A DNA stretch of 40,908 nucleotides from a virus, in the IMG/VR virus record IMGVR_UViG_3300032053_000177, positions 1-40,908 of that record; one strand, 5' to 3'. Both the position numbers and the translations under genes were made by a program. Every line of letters begins with the position of its first letter. Within the stretch, counting starts at the first letter, position 1. The notes under the pieces were generated by a model. The model was given only the letters and a program-made list of their open reading frames with translations. It made no database searches and was not told where the DNA came from. Positions 5,455-13,894 of the stretch are shown piece by piece.

Positions 5455-6105
5455 TTATTCCCAATACTTTATTGACGCAACCCGTTGATTCAATTCAATA
5501 TAAGTCAATCCAGATTGATCAACTCCCCATGACCCATCACTATAAAACCATTCCATCAAACCAAAAACATCTGGGGTATGAGAATGGCCTATAATATATC
5601 TACCACTGGGATAATCTTTTATAAGTTTATTTATATAAGGTTCATTCATTCTATGACCCTGAAGAAGAAACTTTTCTAATTTTCCAATCAAAGGAGTATA
5701 ATCTCCAATTTTACCTGAAATATAACTTACATATCTTGCTAATTTTCTTTCCGGTTTACCGTCAAGGGCCATATCCAAAACATCACCATGCATTATAGTA
5801 AATCCATTACATTCTAATTTCGGAAGCACAGGATTACCAAAAACACTCATTTTACGATCATGATTTCCATAAAGATATATAAAATTTTTAGTCAATATTT
5901 TTTTCACTACTTCTGGATATGCTCTTACAATATGAAAAAGATCAGTTCTCCACAAATCAAATATATCACCATTAAGAATAAGAAGATTATTTTTTACATA
6001 ATCAAGGAAACGAATAAATGCTTCTGCGTTTGGTTTAAAAGGATCATCTTTTTCACCATCTTGCATATGTAAATCGGAAACAATAAATGCTCTATCTACT
6101 TCCAT
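5455..6105 (-). CDS. Metallophosphoesterase, LpxH-like
   Basis: 216 residues with the calcineurin-like metallophosphoesterase signature: VSDLHMQ (D-x-H, residues 9-15), NGDIFDLW (GD-x2-D), YGNHDR, MHGD and GHSHTP (G-H-x-H). The pattern and length are closest to the LpxH branch (UDP-2,3-diacylglucosamine hydrolase). That does not prove lipid A chemistry; phage members of this branch also act on other phosphoesters. The ATG at 6105 follows AGGGGAAATTGAA. It lies just downstream of tRNA-Gly and is distinct from the smaller phosphoesterase at 177-668. Confidence 0.85.
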   Translation of the reverse strand: MEVDRAFIVSDLHMQDGEKDDPFKPNAEAFIRFLDYVKNNLLILNGDIFDLWRTDLFHIVRAYPEVVKKILTKNFIYLYGNHDRKMSVFGNPVLPKLECNGFTIMHGDVLDMALDGKPERKLARYVSYISGKIGDYTPLIGKLEKFLLQGHRMNEPYINKLIKDYPSGRYIIGHSHTPDVFGLMEWFYSDGSWGVDQSGLTYIELNQRVASIKYWE

Positions 6106-6118
6106 TTCAATTTCCCCT

Positions 6119-6194
6119 TGGAGCGGGTGAAGGGATTCGAACCCTCATAAACTTGATTGGCAATCAAATACCTGGGCCTTTAGGTTACACCCGC
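6119..6194 (-). tRNA. tRNA-Gly(GCC)
   Basis: Acceptor GCGGGTG/CACCCGC with U73 (a glycine identity base) and encoded CCA; D-arm ACCT/AGGT; anticodon stem TTTGA/TCAAG with loop TTGCCAA, anticodon GCC. It sits apart from the main array, upstream of the terminator at 5114-5154. Confidence 0.93.
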
Positions 6195-6199
6195 TTATT

Positions 6200-6856
6200 T
6201 TATTCATGCATTATACATGTCTCAAAAAATATATCCTCTACAAAACCTTTTACATAATCACCCAACTCATGCATATTATATCCCATTGATCTAATAAGAC
6301 TATTTTCATGAAATTCTGCACGAAAATATTTTACCCTATTTAGAACATTTGTTTTATATAAAATCTCATATTCAGCACCCTCAACATCTATCTTTAAAAA
6401 TTTACATTCGTCTATTTTGAAGATATTGAATATTGAATCCAAAGTCAATGATTGAGTAAAAAACAATGAATTTCCTTCTTCAGATTTCATCATATAAGAA
6501 GATGCCCCACCTGTATTCCCATTCAAACTTCCAACCAATGTCATTCCTCTACCATCACCCGATACAGCAAAATGAAAAACTCTGACATTTCTTACATTAT
6601 TATTTTCAATATTTTTTATAAAATCCATATATAAAAACGGTATAGGTTCAAATGATATAATATTTATTTGAGGATATTTTTTCCCCATATAAATAGCAAA
6701 CTCTCCCGTATGTCCACCTATATCGACAACAATATCCCCGTTTTGAAAAACCATATCAGAAAGTCTGTAATGGTCTAACTTCATTTCTTCAAAAATACTA
6801 TTACATGCCCAGGTATCAGGAAACTCCAAATCAACATCACCGATTGTATATATCAT
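6200..6856 (-). CDS. FkbM-family methyltransferase
   Basis: 218 residues with a Rossmann-type SAM-binding domain: motif I VVDIGGHTGEFAIYMG (about residue 43), ISFEPIP (acidic residue binding the ribose of SAM), and FLKIDVEGAEYEIL, the signature of FkbM-type methyltransferases. These O-methylate sugars and other small substrates; in phages they often accompany glycan or nucleotide modification, but the substrate here is unknown. The start ATG directly follows the TAA of the upstream gene. tRNA-Gly begins just after its stop, so gene and tRNA probably share a transcript. Confidence 0.87.
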   Translation of the reverse strand: MIYTIGDVDLEFPDTWACNSIFEEMKLDHYRLSDMVFQNGDIVVDIGGHTGEFAIYMGKKYPQINIISFEPIPFLYMDFIKNIENNNVRNVRVFHFAVSGDGRGMTLVGSLNGNTGGASSYMMKSEEGNSLFFTQSLTLDSIFNIFKIDECKFLKIDVEGAEYEILYKTNVLNRVKYFRAEFHENSLIRSMGYNMHELGDYVKGFVEDIFFETCIMHE

Positions 6857-7138
6857 TTACGACTCCATAAACATTCGCCAACATTCATCACACCTATTAG
6901 CGGGTTTTGATTTTCCTGAATATCGAGGATGAAGTCTACATCTAAATTTATCTGTTACCTTTTCATTAGCACCTCTTTCCTTTTCTTCATACAATCTACA
7001 AGGATCGGTCCTTATATCATTATCAATATACATATTTCCCTTCAAACATCCATTGATAATATCATAATGTTTACAAAGTTTATGACATTTTTCGATAATA
7101 TATCTTTGTAATTCTTGAATTTCTCTCACACTCAACAT
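6857..7138 (-). CDS. Cysteine-rich hypothetical protein
   Basis: 93 residues with seven cysteines (KCHKLC, GCLKG, PCRLY, FRCRLH, RCDECW) plus several His, suggesting one or two metal-binding sites. The ATG at 7138 is preceded by TAAGGAG, which lies in the last codons of the small membrane gene upstream, so expression is coupled. No family recognised. Confidence 0.65.
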   Translation of the reverse strand: MLSVREIQELQRYIIEKCHKLCKHYDIINGCLKGNMYIDNDIRTDPCRLYEEKERGANEKVTDKFRCRLHPRYSGKSKPANRCDECWRMFMES

Positions 7139-7141
7139 ATT

Positions 7142-7300
7142 TTACTCCTTATTCAATTCCTTTAATAAAAAAGTTATAAGTTTTAATTCTCCAAGTGCCT
7201 TTATACCAATATATAAAACACCAAAACCAAAACCAATAACCATAACATCTGCAAGAGTATGCATCATCAATACGGTTTTTGTCCAAACTTCTAAATCCAT
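7142..7300 (-). CDS. Small single-span membrane protein (52 aa)
   Basis: A short frame directly downstream of the polymerase. It starts MDLEVWTKTVLMMH, has one hydrophobic span (VMVIGFGFGVLYIGI), and ends LLKELNKE. AGGAGGG lies 6 bases before the ATG and is strong. The end of the gene supplies the ribosome site of the next gene. No function can be assigned; small membrane proteins of this kind are common in early regions of T4-like phages. Confidence 0.65.
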   Translation of the reverse strand: MDLEVWTKTVLMMHTLADVMVIGFGFGVLYIGIKALGELKLITFLLKELNKE

Positions 7301-7312
7301 ATACAAACCCTC

Positions 7313-10300
7313 CTAAAAAAATAAATTTACAGCAACCCCAGACTCATCAAGAAGGCTCAACTTATTCATCGGATCAAGAAGAATTTCTATTTTTTTGATA
7401 AAATTATTTTGAATTTGTTTATTATAATCTATCTGAACAATATTATCAAATTCTTTTGGCCATATTAAAAATGACATTTCATCAAGCCCAAATTTATTAG
7501 ACTTTAAATATATTACCTTTGTCTTATTTCCTTCTTCTATATCTTCATATTTATCTTCCAAACCAAGATGTTTCAAAAGAAACCGATAATTACGAACACC
7601 CTTGACGTGCCATGGAGCACCTTTTAAAATATCATTACCCTTTATATATTTACTTATTCCTTTTGTTCCTATATTCATACAAATTTCTTCAGGTAAACAA
7701 TTACGAAGTTCCTTTTTATATTTAGCAATTTTACTTGATATTTCACTATCTGGAGATCCCTTCAAAATCATTTCCATAAGATCAACAAGTTTTGGTCTAA
7801 CGGCTTCTGGAGTTTCAGACCTTATAATTTCTAACCCCTTTGTTTTTATTTTATTTACAGAAACACCTTCTTCATTTACATGCCACATAGAATATTTTTT
7901 CTTCTTTACAAACAATGCTGTCTTTGCAATAATTTCCTGCTTAAACATAATTTTGAAATCTGTTACAGCAGAATTATAAAAACCTTTCTGTACTTCTTTA
8001 TAACACCTATCATTTATATACTCTTCTATGGTATGAGTAATCCTTCTTATATAATGTATCTTTTTTTCATCATCCAATACATTCCACTTTTCCTTACCTA
8101 TGAATTTCATTAGGTGTCCAACTTTTACATATAGGCTATCAGTATTGTGTAAAAGAATATTTCCTATACCACCAACAAAATGATGATTTTCTGTTTCAAT
8201 ATCATAAACATATATATTCGTTGGTTGTTTTATTATTTTTTTTATTAAATTTTTAGATTTAATTTTTTTATCATGAGAATTTATATTTATTCTACAATTG
8301 GTAACATTTTTCTTATCACTTCTTGTTGAAATTGTTAAATTTTTATTATCATTTTTTAATATTTGAACTAAACCAGACATCAATGTTTTGTCTATACTAC
8401 AAAAACATTCATCCTTTTCTTTTTTCTTATTATAACCATCCCCTTCATAATATCCTTGATAAAAGGACATTTTCACATCTTTATTTGAATTTAATATTTC
8501 TATTGGAATTTTTTTATCCATTTTTTTAGTAAAACATCTAATAAAAAAATCATAATTACTTTTCGGTTTTAAAATATTTAATGGATAACAATCTCGTTGT
8601 TTATTTACATTATATATCCTACTTTTAATATTCAATCTTAATAATTTATCTTTAATAACATTTAACAATTTAATATTTTTATTCGAATATTTAATTGAAT
8701 AATCCGCTTTATGACTTATTGTTTTTTTTCTTTTTCCTGTATTTCTATTTTTAAAAATTTTTTTACTCATTGATCCTTCAGCGCAAAACATACCAAGAAG
8801 CCATGCTTCATTCAAATTCATATTATTGTCTTTAGGAAGATTCCATTCAACAAACTCTACTTTATTCGTTTCTAATGGTTTAACTTTCTTATTATCAACT
8901 ACCAACGAATGATCTTCTGTACAATCAATTCTTCCGCCATAAGCATTTACAGAATAAATATTTTTATTTGTTTTATGTCTATATATGTATTTTATTGGTG
9001 TCCAACCATTATCACTCATTATATCAATATTTTCTATTATATGTCTTCCATCCACATCAAATTTATATAAATCTTCTATTGGAATAATATCAACCAATCC
9101 ATTATATCTTATAGGTATAGGTGTATCACCAGTAATACTATCTCCATATGCCACCATATCTTCTATAATCTTTGGAAACTCTGTTATATTGATCATATTC
9201 ATAGTATTGATTATTGCTTCATTATGTGCATATTTTCCTTGTTGAAAAAAATCATTGATAAATCTTTCTCCTGAACGAATTGTCATTCTACCACAAGATG
9301 TTATTGCTTCAGATATATTCATATTGAAATATCTCGAATATGGAACAGCAGTAATACCAAATGCGGCATTTAACATTGTCTTCAACGCATTTTGTATAGA
9401 ATCAAATTGACCTGCCCGCTCTTTCGCTTTATCAAGATTCTCCCCCCTTAATTCTGATAAAGACATTTTTGTTCTATCTCTTTTATCCTTTACTTCTTTT
9501 CTTTTTGTAAATACATATTTTTCAATTGCGGATAATACACCAACAGGTTTTGTATAAAAAACAGATCCGCAAGGAGCAATAGAAAACAGTCTCTTTTCCA
9601 ATGCTGAATTAAAGGCCAATAAATTTACACCCTCTATTCTTATTCTTCTATCCCCTTTAGATAAAGTAAATGGAGGATAATTTCTATCTTTAGTATAAAA
9701 AACCATCTGGTCTTCTGTTATTTCAAGAATCCTACCATAATATGTTTCAGGAGACATATTCAAAGTAATTATATGAGAAGGATATGAAGATGCTATATCA
9801 AAATCACATATCCATTCATGCATTCCGCTTTGTGGTTCTTTTACATATGCCGCTTCAAATGTTTCTTGAACACCACCATGAAAATGTGGAGCACATAAAT
9901 TATTTCTTCTCATATGGGTAAGCAACAAACCTTCAATCAGTTGTGTCTGGACTTGATAATATTTCATAGGAACCCTGCACAATAAAGATAATGCTTGAAC
10001 CAATTTTATATATCCAAGTTTATCTTCCAACTGTGAAGGTCTATAAGTATCCATTATATTATATTCGATAAATTTATTATAATCTTTTTCATATAATTCA
10101 TTCAAATTTTTATATTCTGAATAATCTATTTTACCTTTTTCCAATTCATGTTTAGATATAAAATCAAGAGAATATCTTTCTCTTTTATCAGGAGAATACC
10201 ATTTATATAAATGCATATAATCAAGAATAGTTACTCCCGCTATATCAAGTTTTATTTCTTTTTTATCATTTTCCCACAGTCTCACATTCCTAACAGGAGA

Positions 10301-10951
10301 CAGTGTTTTATATATATTAGTATCTTCCCCAAACAATTTTTTTGTTCTGTTTATCAAATACATCAAATCAAAATCCAAAACATTCCAGCCTGAAATAACA
10401 TCACAAGAATATCTATCTATAAAAATAAAAAACATACGCAATAGTTTTTCTTCGTCCTTACAATGAACATAATTGAAATCTTTCTCATCCCTATATTTTC
10501 CATCATACGGTTTCAAACCAAATACTGTTGTCCTGTTCTTATACGTATTATAAATAGCAATAGAAACAACCTTATCCTTTGCTTCACTTGCCTTAGGAAA
10601 TCCTTTTGTTTGATATACTTCAATATCCAAAAAATAAGTACAGAGTTTAGGAACTTCCATATCTTCATCTGGAAGTCTATAATATCTTTCTGTAAGAAAC
10701 TGAATTTCTGGTCTTACCCTGTCTTCATATGTAAAATTATTATCCTTTGTCGTATACTGATAATAATCAACATATGAATCAAAAATCTTTTTCTGAACCT
10801 TTGTTCCATCAATAGTTTTTATATCACCGCCTTGTGCAGGATGAAAAACATATGGAACCCAATCAATTTCGCTCGAAAGGTTCTCTCCTTTTATTTGTTC
10901 CCACAAATAAATCCGATTTTGTCTCGTATTATAAAAAATATTCTTAAACAT
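7313..10951 (-). CDS. Family B DNA polymerase with intein (gp43-like)
   Basis: 1212 residues, of which 605-936 are an intein, leaving an 880-residue polymerase, close to T4 gp43. The exonuclease domain shows YFLDIEVY (Exo I, about 106-113) and SGWNVLDFDLMYL (Exo II, about 187-199). Polymerase motif A is DFDIASSYPS (383-392), motif B is NALKTMLNAAFG (521-532), and motif C (YGDTDS) is split after YGD by the intein. It is the replicative polymerase working with the clamp and loader at 28256-30661. A promoter (10957-10985) would start RNA at or next to the ATG, and no Shine-Dalgarno is visible, so translation may be leaderless. Excision of the intein is required for activity. Confidence 0.95.
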   Translation of the reverse strand: MFKNIFYNTRQNRIYLWEQIKGENLSSEIDWVPYVFHPAQGGDIKTIDGTKVQKKIFDSYVDYYQYTTKDNNFTYEDRVRPEIQFLTERYYRLPDEDMEVPKLCTYFLDIEVYQTKGFPKASEAKDKVVSIAIYNTYKNRTTVFGLKPYDGKYRDEKDFNYVHCKDEEKLLRMFFIFIDRYSCDVISGWNVLDFDLMYLINRTKKLFGEDTNIYKTLSPVRNVRLWENDKKEIKLDIAGVTILDYMHLYKWYSPDKRERYSLDFISKHELEKGKIDYSEYKNLNELYEKDYNKFIEYNIMDTYRPSQLEDKLGYIKLVQALSLLCRVPMKYYQVQTQLIEGLLLTHMRRNNLCAPHFHGGVQETFEAAYVKEPQSGMHEWICDFDIASSYPSHIITLNMSPETYYGRILEITEDQMVFYTKDRNYPPFTLSKGDRRIRIEGVNLLAFNSALEKRLFSIAPCGSVFYTKPVGVLSAIEKYVFTKRKEVKDKRDRTKMSLSELRGENLDKAKERAGQFDSIQNALKTMLNAAFGITAVPYSRYFNMNISEAITSCGRMTIRSGERFINDFFQQGKYAHNEAIINTMNMINITEFPKIIEDMVAYGDSITGDTPIPIRYNGLVDIIPIEDLYKFDVDGRHIIENIDIMSDNGWTPIKYIYRHKTNKNIYSVNAYGGRIDCTEDHSLVVDNKKVKPLETNKVEFVEWNLPKDNNMNLNEAWLLGMFCAEGSMSKKIFKNRNTGKRKKTISHKADYSIKYSNKNIKLLNVIKDKLLRLNIKSRIYNVNKQRDCYPLNILKPKSNYDFFIRCFTKKMDKKIPIEILNSNKDVKMSFYQGYYEGDGYNKKKEKDECFCSIDKTLMSGLVQILKNDNKNLTISTRSDKKNVTNCRININSHDKKIKSKNLIKKIIKQPTNIYVYDIETENHHFVGGIGNILLHNTDSLYVKVGHLMKFIGKEKWNVLDDEKKIHYIRRITHTIEEYINDRCYKEVQKGFYNSAVTDFKIMFKQEIIAKTALFVKKKKYSMWHVNEEGVSVNKIKTKGLEIIRSETPEAVRPKLVDLMEMILKGSPDSEISSKIAKYKKELRNCLPEEICMNIGTKGISKYIKGNDILKGAPWHVKGVRNYRFLLKHLGLEDKYEDIEEGNKTKVIYLKSNKFGLDEMSFLIWPKEFDNIVQIDYNKQIQNNFIKKIEILLDPMNKLSLLDESGVAVNLFF
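8144..9139 (-). other. Intein with LAGLIDADG homing endonuclease in polymerase motif C
   Basis: Residues 605-936 of the polymerase frame. It starts with Ser (SITGDTPI) and ends in His-Asn (NILLHN); the first C-extein residue is Thr (TDSLYV), so all splice-junction nucleophiles are present. Block B is CTEDHSLVV (T-x2-H) and block F is VYDIETENHHF. Two dodecapeptide motifs, AWLLGMFCAEGS and FYQGYYEGDGY, indicate an intact LAGLIDADG endonuclease. The insertion point, between YGD and TDS, is the known Pol-c site. Confidence 0.93.
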
Positions 10952-10956
10952 ATCTT

Positions 10957-10985
10957 ATTATATCACACTCCAGCCAAATTGTATA
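10957..10985 (-). promoter_or_regulatory. Promoter of DNA polymerase
   Basis: TATACA (10985-10980), 17-base spacer, TATAAT (10962-10957) reading left, with a TGA just before the -10 box (extended -10). The RNA start falls at or within one base of the polymerase ATG at 10951. Confidence 0.7.
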
Positions 10986-11013
10986 TTATCAAAATTATAT
11001 TTGTTTTTATATG

Positions 11014-11042
11014 TTTACATAACCCCTGTAATATGATATAAT
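11014..11042 (+). promoter_or_regulatory. Promoter, TTTACA-17-TATAAT
   Basis: TTTACA at 11014-11019, 17-base spacer ending in ATATGA, TATAAT at 11037-11042. It drives the FnIII-like genes at 11098-11829, divergently from the polymerase promoter. Confidence 0.8.
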
Positions 11043-11047
11043 AATTT

Positions 11048-11066
11048 TGTGGAAACTTTTTCCACA
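11048..11066 (+). other. 5'-terminal mRNA hairpin
   Basis: A perfect 8-bp hairpin TGTGGAAA-CTT-TTTCCACA beginning at the predicted transcription start (about 11049) and ending about 30 bases before the ATG. Hairpins at the extreme 5' end protect mRNAs from decay (the E. coli ompA leader is the known example); a repressor site is the alternative. Confidence 0.5.
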
Positions 11067-11097
11067 AAAAAACATCTAAATAATAAGGTTGAAGAAA

Positions 11098-11517
11098 ATG
11101 AAACCAAACAGAATTATTATTCCATTTATCTTATTGTTCTTATTTGTATTGTCTACATTTACGTATTCACAAACAGAATATGTAATAACAACATCAACTG
11201 TAAAAATAGGTTGGAATGCTCCAACTACAGGACCAGTACCTACTTATTATGAAATCTGCGTTGTAAGAGATGATCCTACAAATACAGTATATTGTTTTGG
11301 TCAAACAGTAGAATTAAGTCTAACAATACAAAGACCAAGAAGCGGAAAATATGTAGCACGAATACGATCTGCTCTTGTAAATGCAGACTCAACAGTAACA
11401 TATTCAACCTGGGCAACATCTTTAGATGATAATGCTATGTTGAAAACTGGAGCAATAGGTAAATGGAAAATATACTGGAAACCATCGGGTCCAATAGGCC
11501 CGATACTACTTCAATAA
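11098..11517 (+). CDS. Secreted protein with fibronectin III-like fold
   Basis: 139 residues. The N terminus MKPNRIIIPFILLFLFVLST then FTYSQTEY is a classic signal peptide, cleaved probably after TYS. The rest (VKIGWNAPTTGPVPTYYEI ... GKYVARIRSA ... STWATSLDD) has the strand and Trp/Tyr pattern of a fibronectin type III domain. A TTG three codons earlier is possible, but the ATG at 11098 has AAGG at better spacing. It is transcribed with the cytoplasmic FnIII protein that follows. A secreted domain of this kind may bind surface glycans or act in the periplasm; the role is not evident. Confidence 0.75.
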   Translation: MKPNRIIIPFILLFLFVLSTFTYSQTEYVITTSTVKIGWNAPTTGPVPTYYEICVVRDDPTNTVYCFGQTVELSLTIQRPRSGKYVARIRSALVNADSTVTYSTWATSLDDNAMLKTGAIGKWKIYWKPSGPIGPILLQ

Positions 11518-11529
11518 GGAGAAAAAATA

Positions 11530-11829
11530 ATGGCAAAAATTGCGCAAAAAACATTGTCTTGGGGAGCAAGTTCGGATGCTGATGTTATTGGATATCGTCT
11601 AAGATGGGCAATTCCACCAGCACTAATTGATTATACCACACCATCATTTGATGTCGGAAAAGTAACACAAGTTGCATTACCAGTTACAGGAATGCCTTTG
11701 ATTGATGGTCAACTAACAATGGGACTAACAGCGGTTGACGATGTAGGAAATGAATCGGATATAGCAACACTAACAGCCCCTTTCGATTTGGTTGCTCCTG
11801 CCCCACCTACGGGTTTAATGATTGTTTAG
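11530..11829 (+). CDS. Fibronectin III-like protein without signal peptide
   Basis: 99 residues: LSWGASSDADVIGYRLRWA, then DVGKVTQVALPV, MGLTAVDDVGNESD and APAPPTGLMIV. This is the typical order of FnIII beta strands, including the TAVDDVGNES turn that precedes the final strand. AAGGAG lies 7 bases before the ATG. It forms an operon with the secreted FnIII protein 12 bases upstream, and a strong terminator follows. FnIII domains in phages usually decorate virions and aid surface binding; here the location is unknown. Confidence 0.75.
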   Translation: MAKIAQKTLSWGASSDADVIGYRLRWAIPPALIDYTTPSFDVGKVTQVALPVTGMPLIDGQLTMGLTAVDDVGNESDIATLTAPFDLVAPAPPTGLMIV

Positions 11830-11892
11830 CCTGGGCATGGTGCATCATTCGATGGAAATTAATTTACAAATTTTTTAGTAGGTAAAAATAAA

Positions 11893-11921
11893 AAGGGTGA
11901 GAATTCTCACCCTTCTTTTTT
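11893..11921 (+). terminator. Bidirectional terminator
   Basis: A perfect palindromic hairpin AAGGGTGAGAA/TTCTCACCCTT followed by CTTTTTT on the plus strand and preceded by A-rich sequence, so it can stop both the FnIII operon and the converging genes from 11969 rightward. Confidence 0.88.
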
Positions 11922-11968
11922 GTCTGCCCTACGGTGGTAGCGATACCCTGTCGGACACTTATTATTGT

Positions 11969-12217
11969 TTATAGATTATCTTCTACAAGATCATCCACTT
12001 TAGCCAAATATTCTATAACTAACCATAAATTTTCTATACGTTTCGTTCTCCCTTTCTGATGCATTACATCAATAGTATTTTGAACCAAACAAATTGATTC
12101 GTCTATAAGATCAGCGATCTCTTTTCTTACTGCCTCCATTTCTGCAAATTTAAGATTGATTTCTTTTTTTTCTGCAACTACTTCTTCAAGTTGAATCTGC
12201 TTAGTTACATTAATCAT
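11969..12217 (-). CDS. Small coiled-coil protein
   Basis: 82 residues starting MINVTKQIQLEEVVAEKKEI, nearly all helical with heptad hydrophobics and alternating charge, ending LAKVDDLVEDNL. The start is the ATG at 12217, 7 bases after AAGGAG. No family recognised; the terminator at 11893-11921 lies downstream. Confidence 0.65.
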   Translation of the reverse strand: MINVTKQIQLEEVVAEKKEINLKFAEMEAVRKEIADLIDESICLVQNTIDVMHQKGRTKRIENLWLVIEYLAKVDDLVEDNL

Positions 12218-12269
12218 AATCTTTCTCCTTTTCAATTTTGGCTAACTATCTCTTTCCCTCCACTAATAT

Positions 12270-13586
12270 TTATGGTTTTCTAAAAACAAAAATCGGCTCA
12301 TATTTAACATATTCACCTTCTATAACAACTACATTTAAACCCTTCTCATAATACTTTTCTATATCATTATCCCGACCAGGAGTAAATCTCATGAGCATAT
12401 AAAGTTTATCTTCTTCAATAAAACCTATTGCTTTTGCTATATCAATAGAGTCCTTTTCCAGATGAATAAATTTATCTTTACTTACTCGAAGATTTGCTAT
12501 ATTCCAAAATAAAAATCCCCTGCTTTTCATTATTTTATAACAATTCTCCAATGTCTTTTTAAGAAACCCCTCCTTCCAATTACCATAACTGGAAAATTTT
12601 TTATATGACTGTGTTTCTTCATCACAATATTTTTCCTTACCGAAATACGGTGGTGAAGTATATATTAAAGATACTCTTCCTTCATATTCTTTGAATATCT
12701 TATGATTATGAAATTCTTCTGAACCCATACAAACAGGAACAATTTCTGTATTACAATGAGAATCAATAAAACTTTTCCAAAATTTTTCTATCATCTTATA
12801 TCTATTATATATTTTTGTATTAGGATCGGTTCCTATATAAACGGTTTTTCTTTTTCTAAGCATAGGATGATTATTAGCAGCCAAAAAAGAAACCATCCTG
12901 CCTGCCCACCCCATCGAAGGATCATAAACAATTAATTCATTATCTTTCATTTTTGACAAATATGTTTGATATAACCATTTTGCAATAGATGTTCTAATAT
13001 TAACTACAGGTTGCGTCCCGCTACCAATCCGAATACCTTGTTTCATTGCAGGCCATATTTCAAAATTAGGATTTTGCTTCCAAGTTCCAAGAGCATCCTT
13101 CCATAAAACCCTCTTCATTTTCTTAATATAAATATCCTTATTATAAAAAGAACTCATTATAGAAAGGTTATTTTTATTATTAAGGCTTCTTACAATTTCA
13201 ACTTCCGCCATTTCTGGAAACCAATGATCAACAACATTTCCCCAACTATTATATCCTTTGAGAATCTTCTTCCCTTCTTCATCAAAAGAATAATTTTCTG
13301 TTTTTACATTTAATTCATTAAATTTTCTAAAACGAGATATAATTTCTTCAAGAGTAGCATATCCAGCATGAGGTGGTGTATTTTCTTTTTCATACTTCTC
13401 AATAAAAAACACCCGCATCTTTTCAGAAAAAACTTCAAATTCCTTTTCTGTCATATCTCTTACTTTAGACCAAGGAAAATTAAATTCTTTTGGAAAATTC
13501 ATTTCAGTATATAAAGGCAGACAATCACAATTTTTATACGGATCTTCATAATCAAAAAATGAAAACACCACATTATTTTTACTCAT
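12270..13586 (-). CDS. DNA (N4-cytosine or N6-adenine) methyltransferase
   Basis: 438 residues. The SAM-binding motif is YDPSMGWAGRM (221-231, a variant of the FxGxG motif preceded by DPS), and the catalytic motif is YTSPPYF (309-315). SPPY, rather than DPPY, is most common in N4-cytosine enzymes. The large N-terminal 200 residues probably contain the target-recognition region. No restriction partner is nearby, so it is likely an orphan modification enzyme that protects phage DNA or alters regulation (inference). The start ATG at 13586 lies 14 bases after the stop of the small upstream gene. Confidence 0.87.
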   Translation of the reverse strand: MSKNNVVFSFFDYEDPYKNCDCLPLYTEMNFPKEFNFPWSKVRDMTEKEFEVFSEKMRVFFIEKYEKENTPPHAGYATLEEIISRFRKFNELNVKTENYSFDEEGKKILKGYNSWGNVVDHWFPEMAEVEIVRSLNNKNNLSIMSSFYNKDIYIKKMKRVLWKDALGTWKQNPNFEIWPAMKQGIRIGSGTQPVVNIRTSIAKWLYQTYLSKMKDNELIVYDPSMGWAGRMVSFLAANNHPMLRKRKTVYIGTDPNTKIYNRYKMIEKFWKSFIDSHCNTEIVPVCMGSEEFHNHKIFKEYEGRVSLIYTSPPYFGKEKYCDEETQSYKKFSSYGNWKEGFLKKTLENCYKIMKSRGFLFWNIANLRVSKDKFIHLEKDSIDIAKAIGFIEEDKLYMLMRFTPGRDNDIEKYYEKGLNVVVIEGEYVKYEPIFVFRKP

Positions 13587-13600
13587 AAATAAACACCATA

Positions 13601-13798
13601 TTACATTTCTATAGGAACATCGGATAACTTTTTATACTCTCTATCAACTTCCCAATAATCATTTACTTTATTCAAAACTTTATAATCACCGTTCCAAGAT
13701 TTTATAATCATTCTTTTATTATTTTCACTTACAACATCAACTTCTATACCAGATACTTTTCCAAGAAATGTTTCGATTTTAACACTCTTTTTTTTCAT
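13601..13798 (-). CDS. Small hypothetical protein
   Basis: 65 residues starting MKKKSVKIETFLGKVSGI, with a beta-rich pattern (RMIIKSWNGDYKVLNKV). A TTG-initiated longer version would include 17 extra residues encoded by the structured element at 13816-13894; the ATG at 13798 is preferred, with GGGGGAG just upstream at rather short spacing. No family recognised. Confidence 0.6.
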   Translation of the reverse strand: MKKKSVKIETFLGKVSGIEVDVVSENNKRMIIKSWNGDYKVLNKVNDYWEVDREYKKLSDVPIEM

Positions 13799-13815
13799 AT
13801 CTCCCCCGAATTTTG

Positions 13816-13894
13816 TGTTCTGCCCGCTTTCACGCTGAATCAGTTTCAAGTCTTATTAGCTTTTCGCAGAATGTAACCATCCGACAGCAGAACA
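13816..13894 (-). other. Structured leader candidate (closed 8-bp stem)
   Basis: An intergenic element closed by TGTTCTGC / GCAGAACA, with an internal CTGATTCAG hairpin and a second GCAGAA copy (13866-13871) that could compete for the same partner strand. It starts right after one stop codon and ends 17 bases before the next gene's ATG, where a regulatory RNA would be expected. It could also be only a stable intercistronic hairpin. Confidence 0.4.

Noticed and set aside
11922-11968. GC-richer stretch after the terminator as a possible small RNA
   Set aside because: It is short, with only weak pairing and no promoter.
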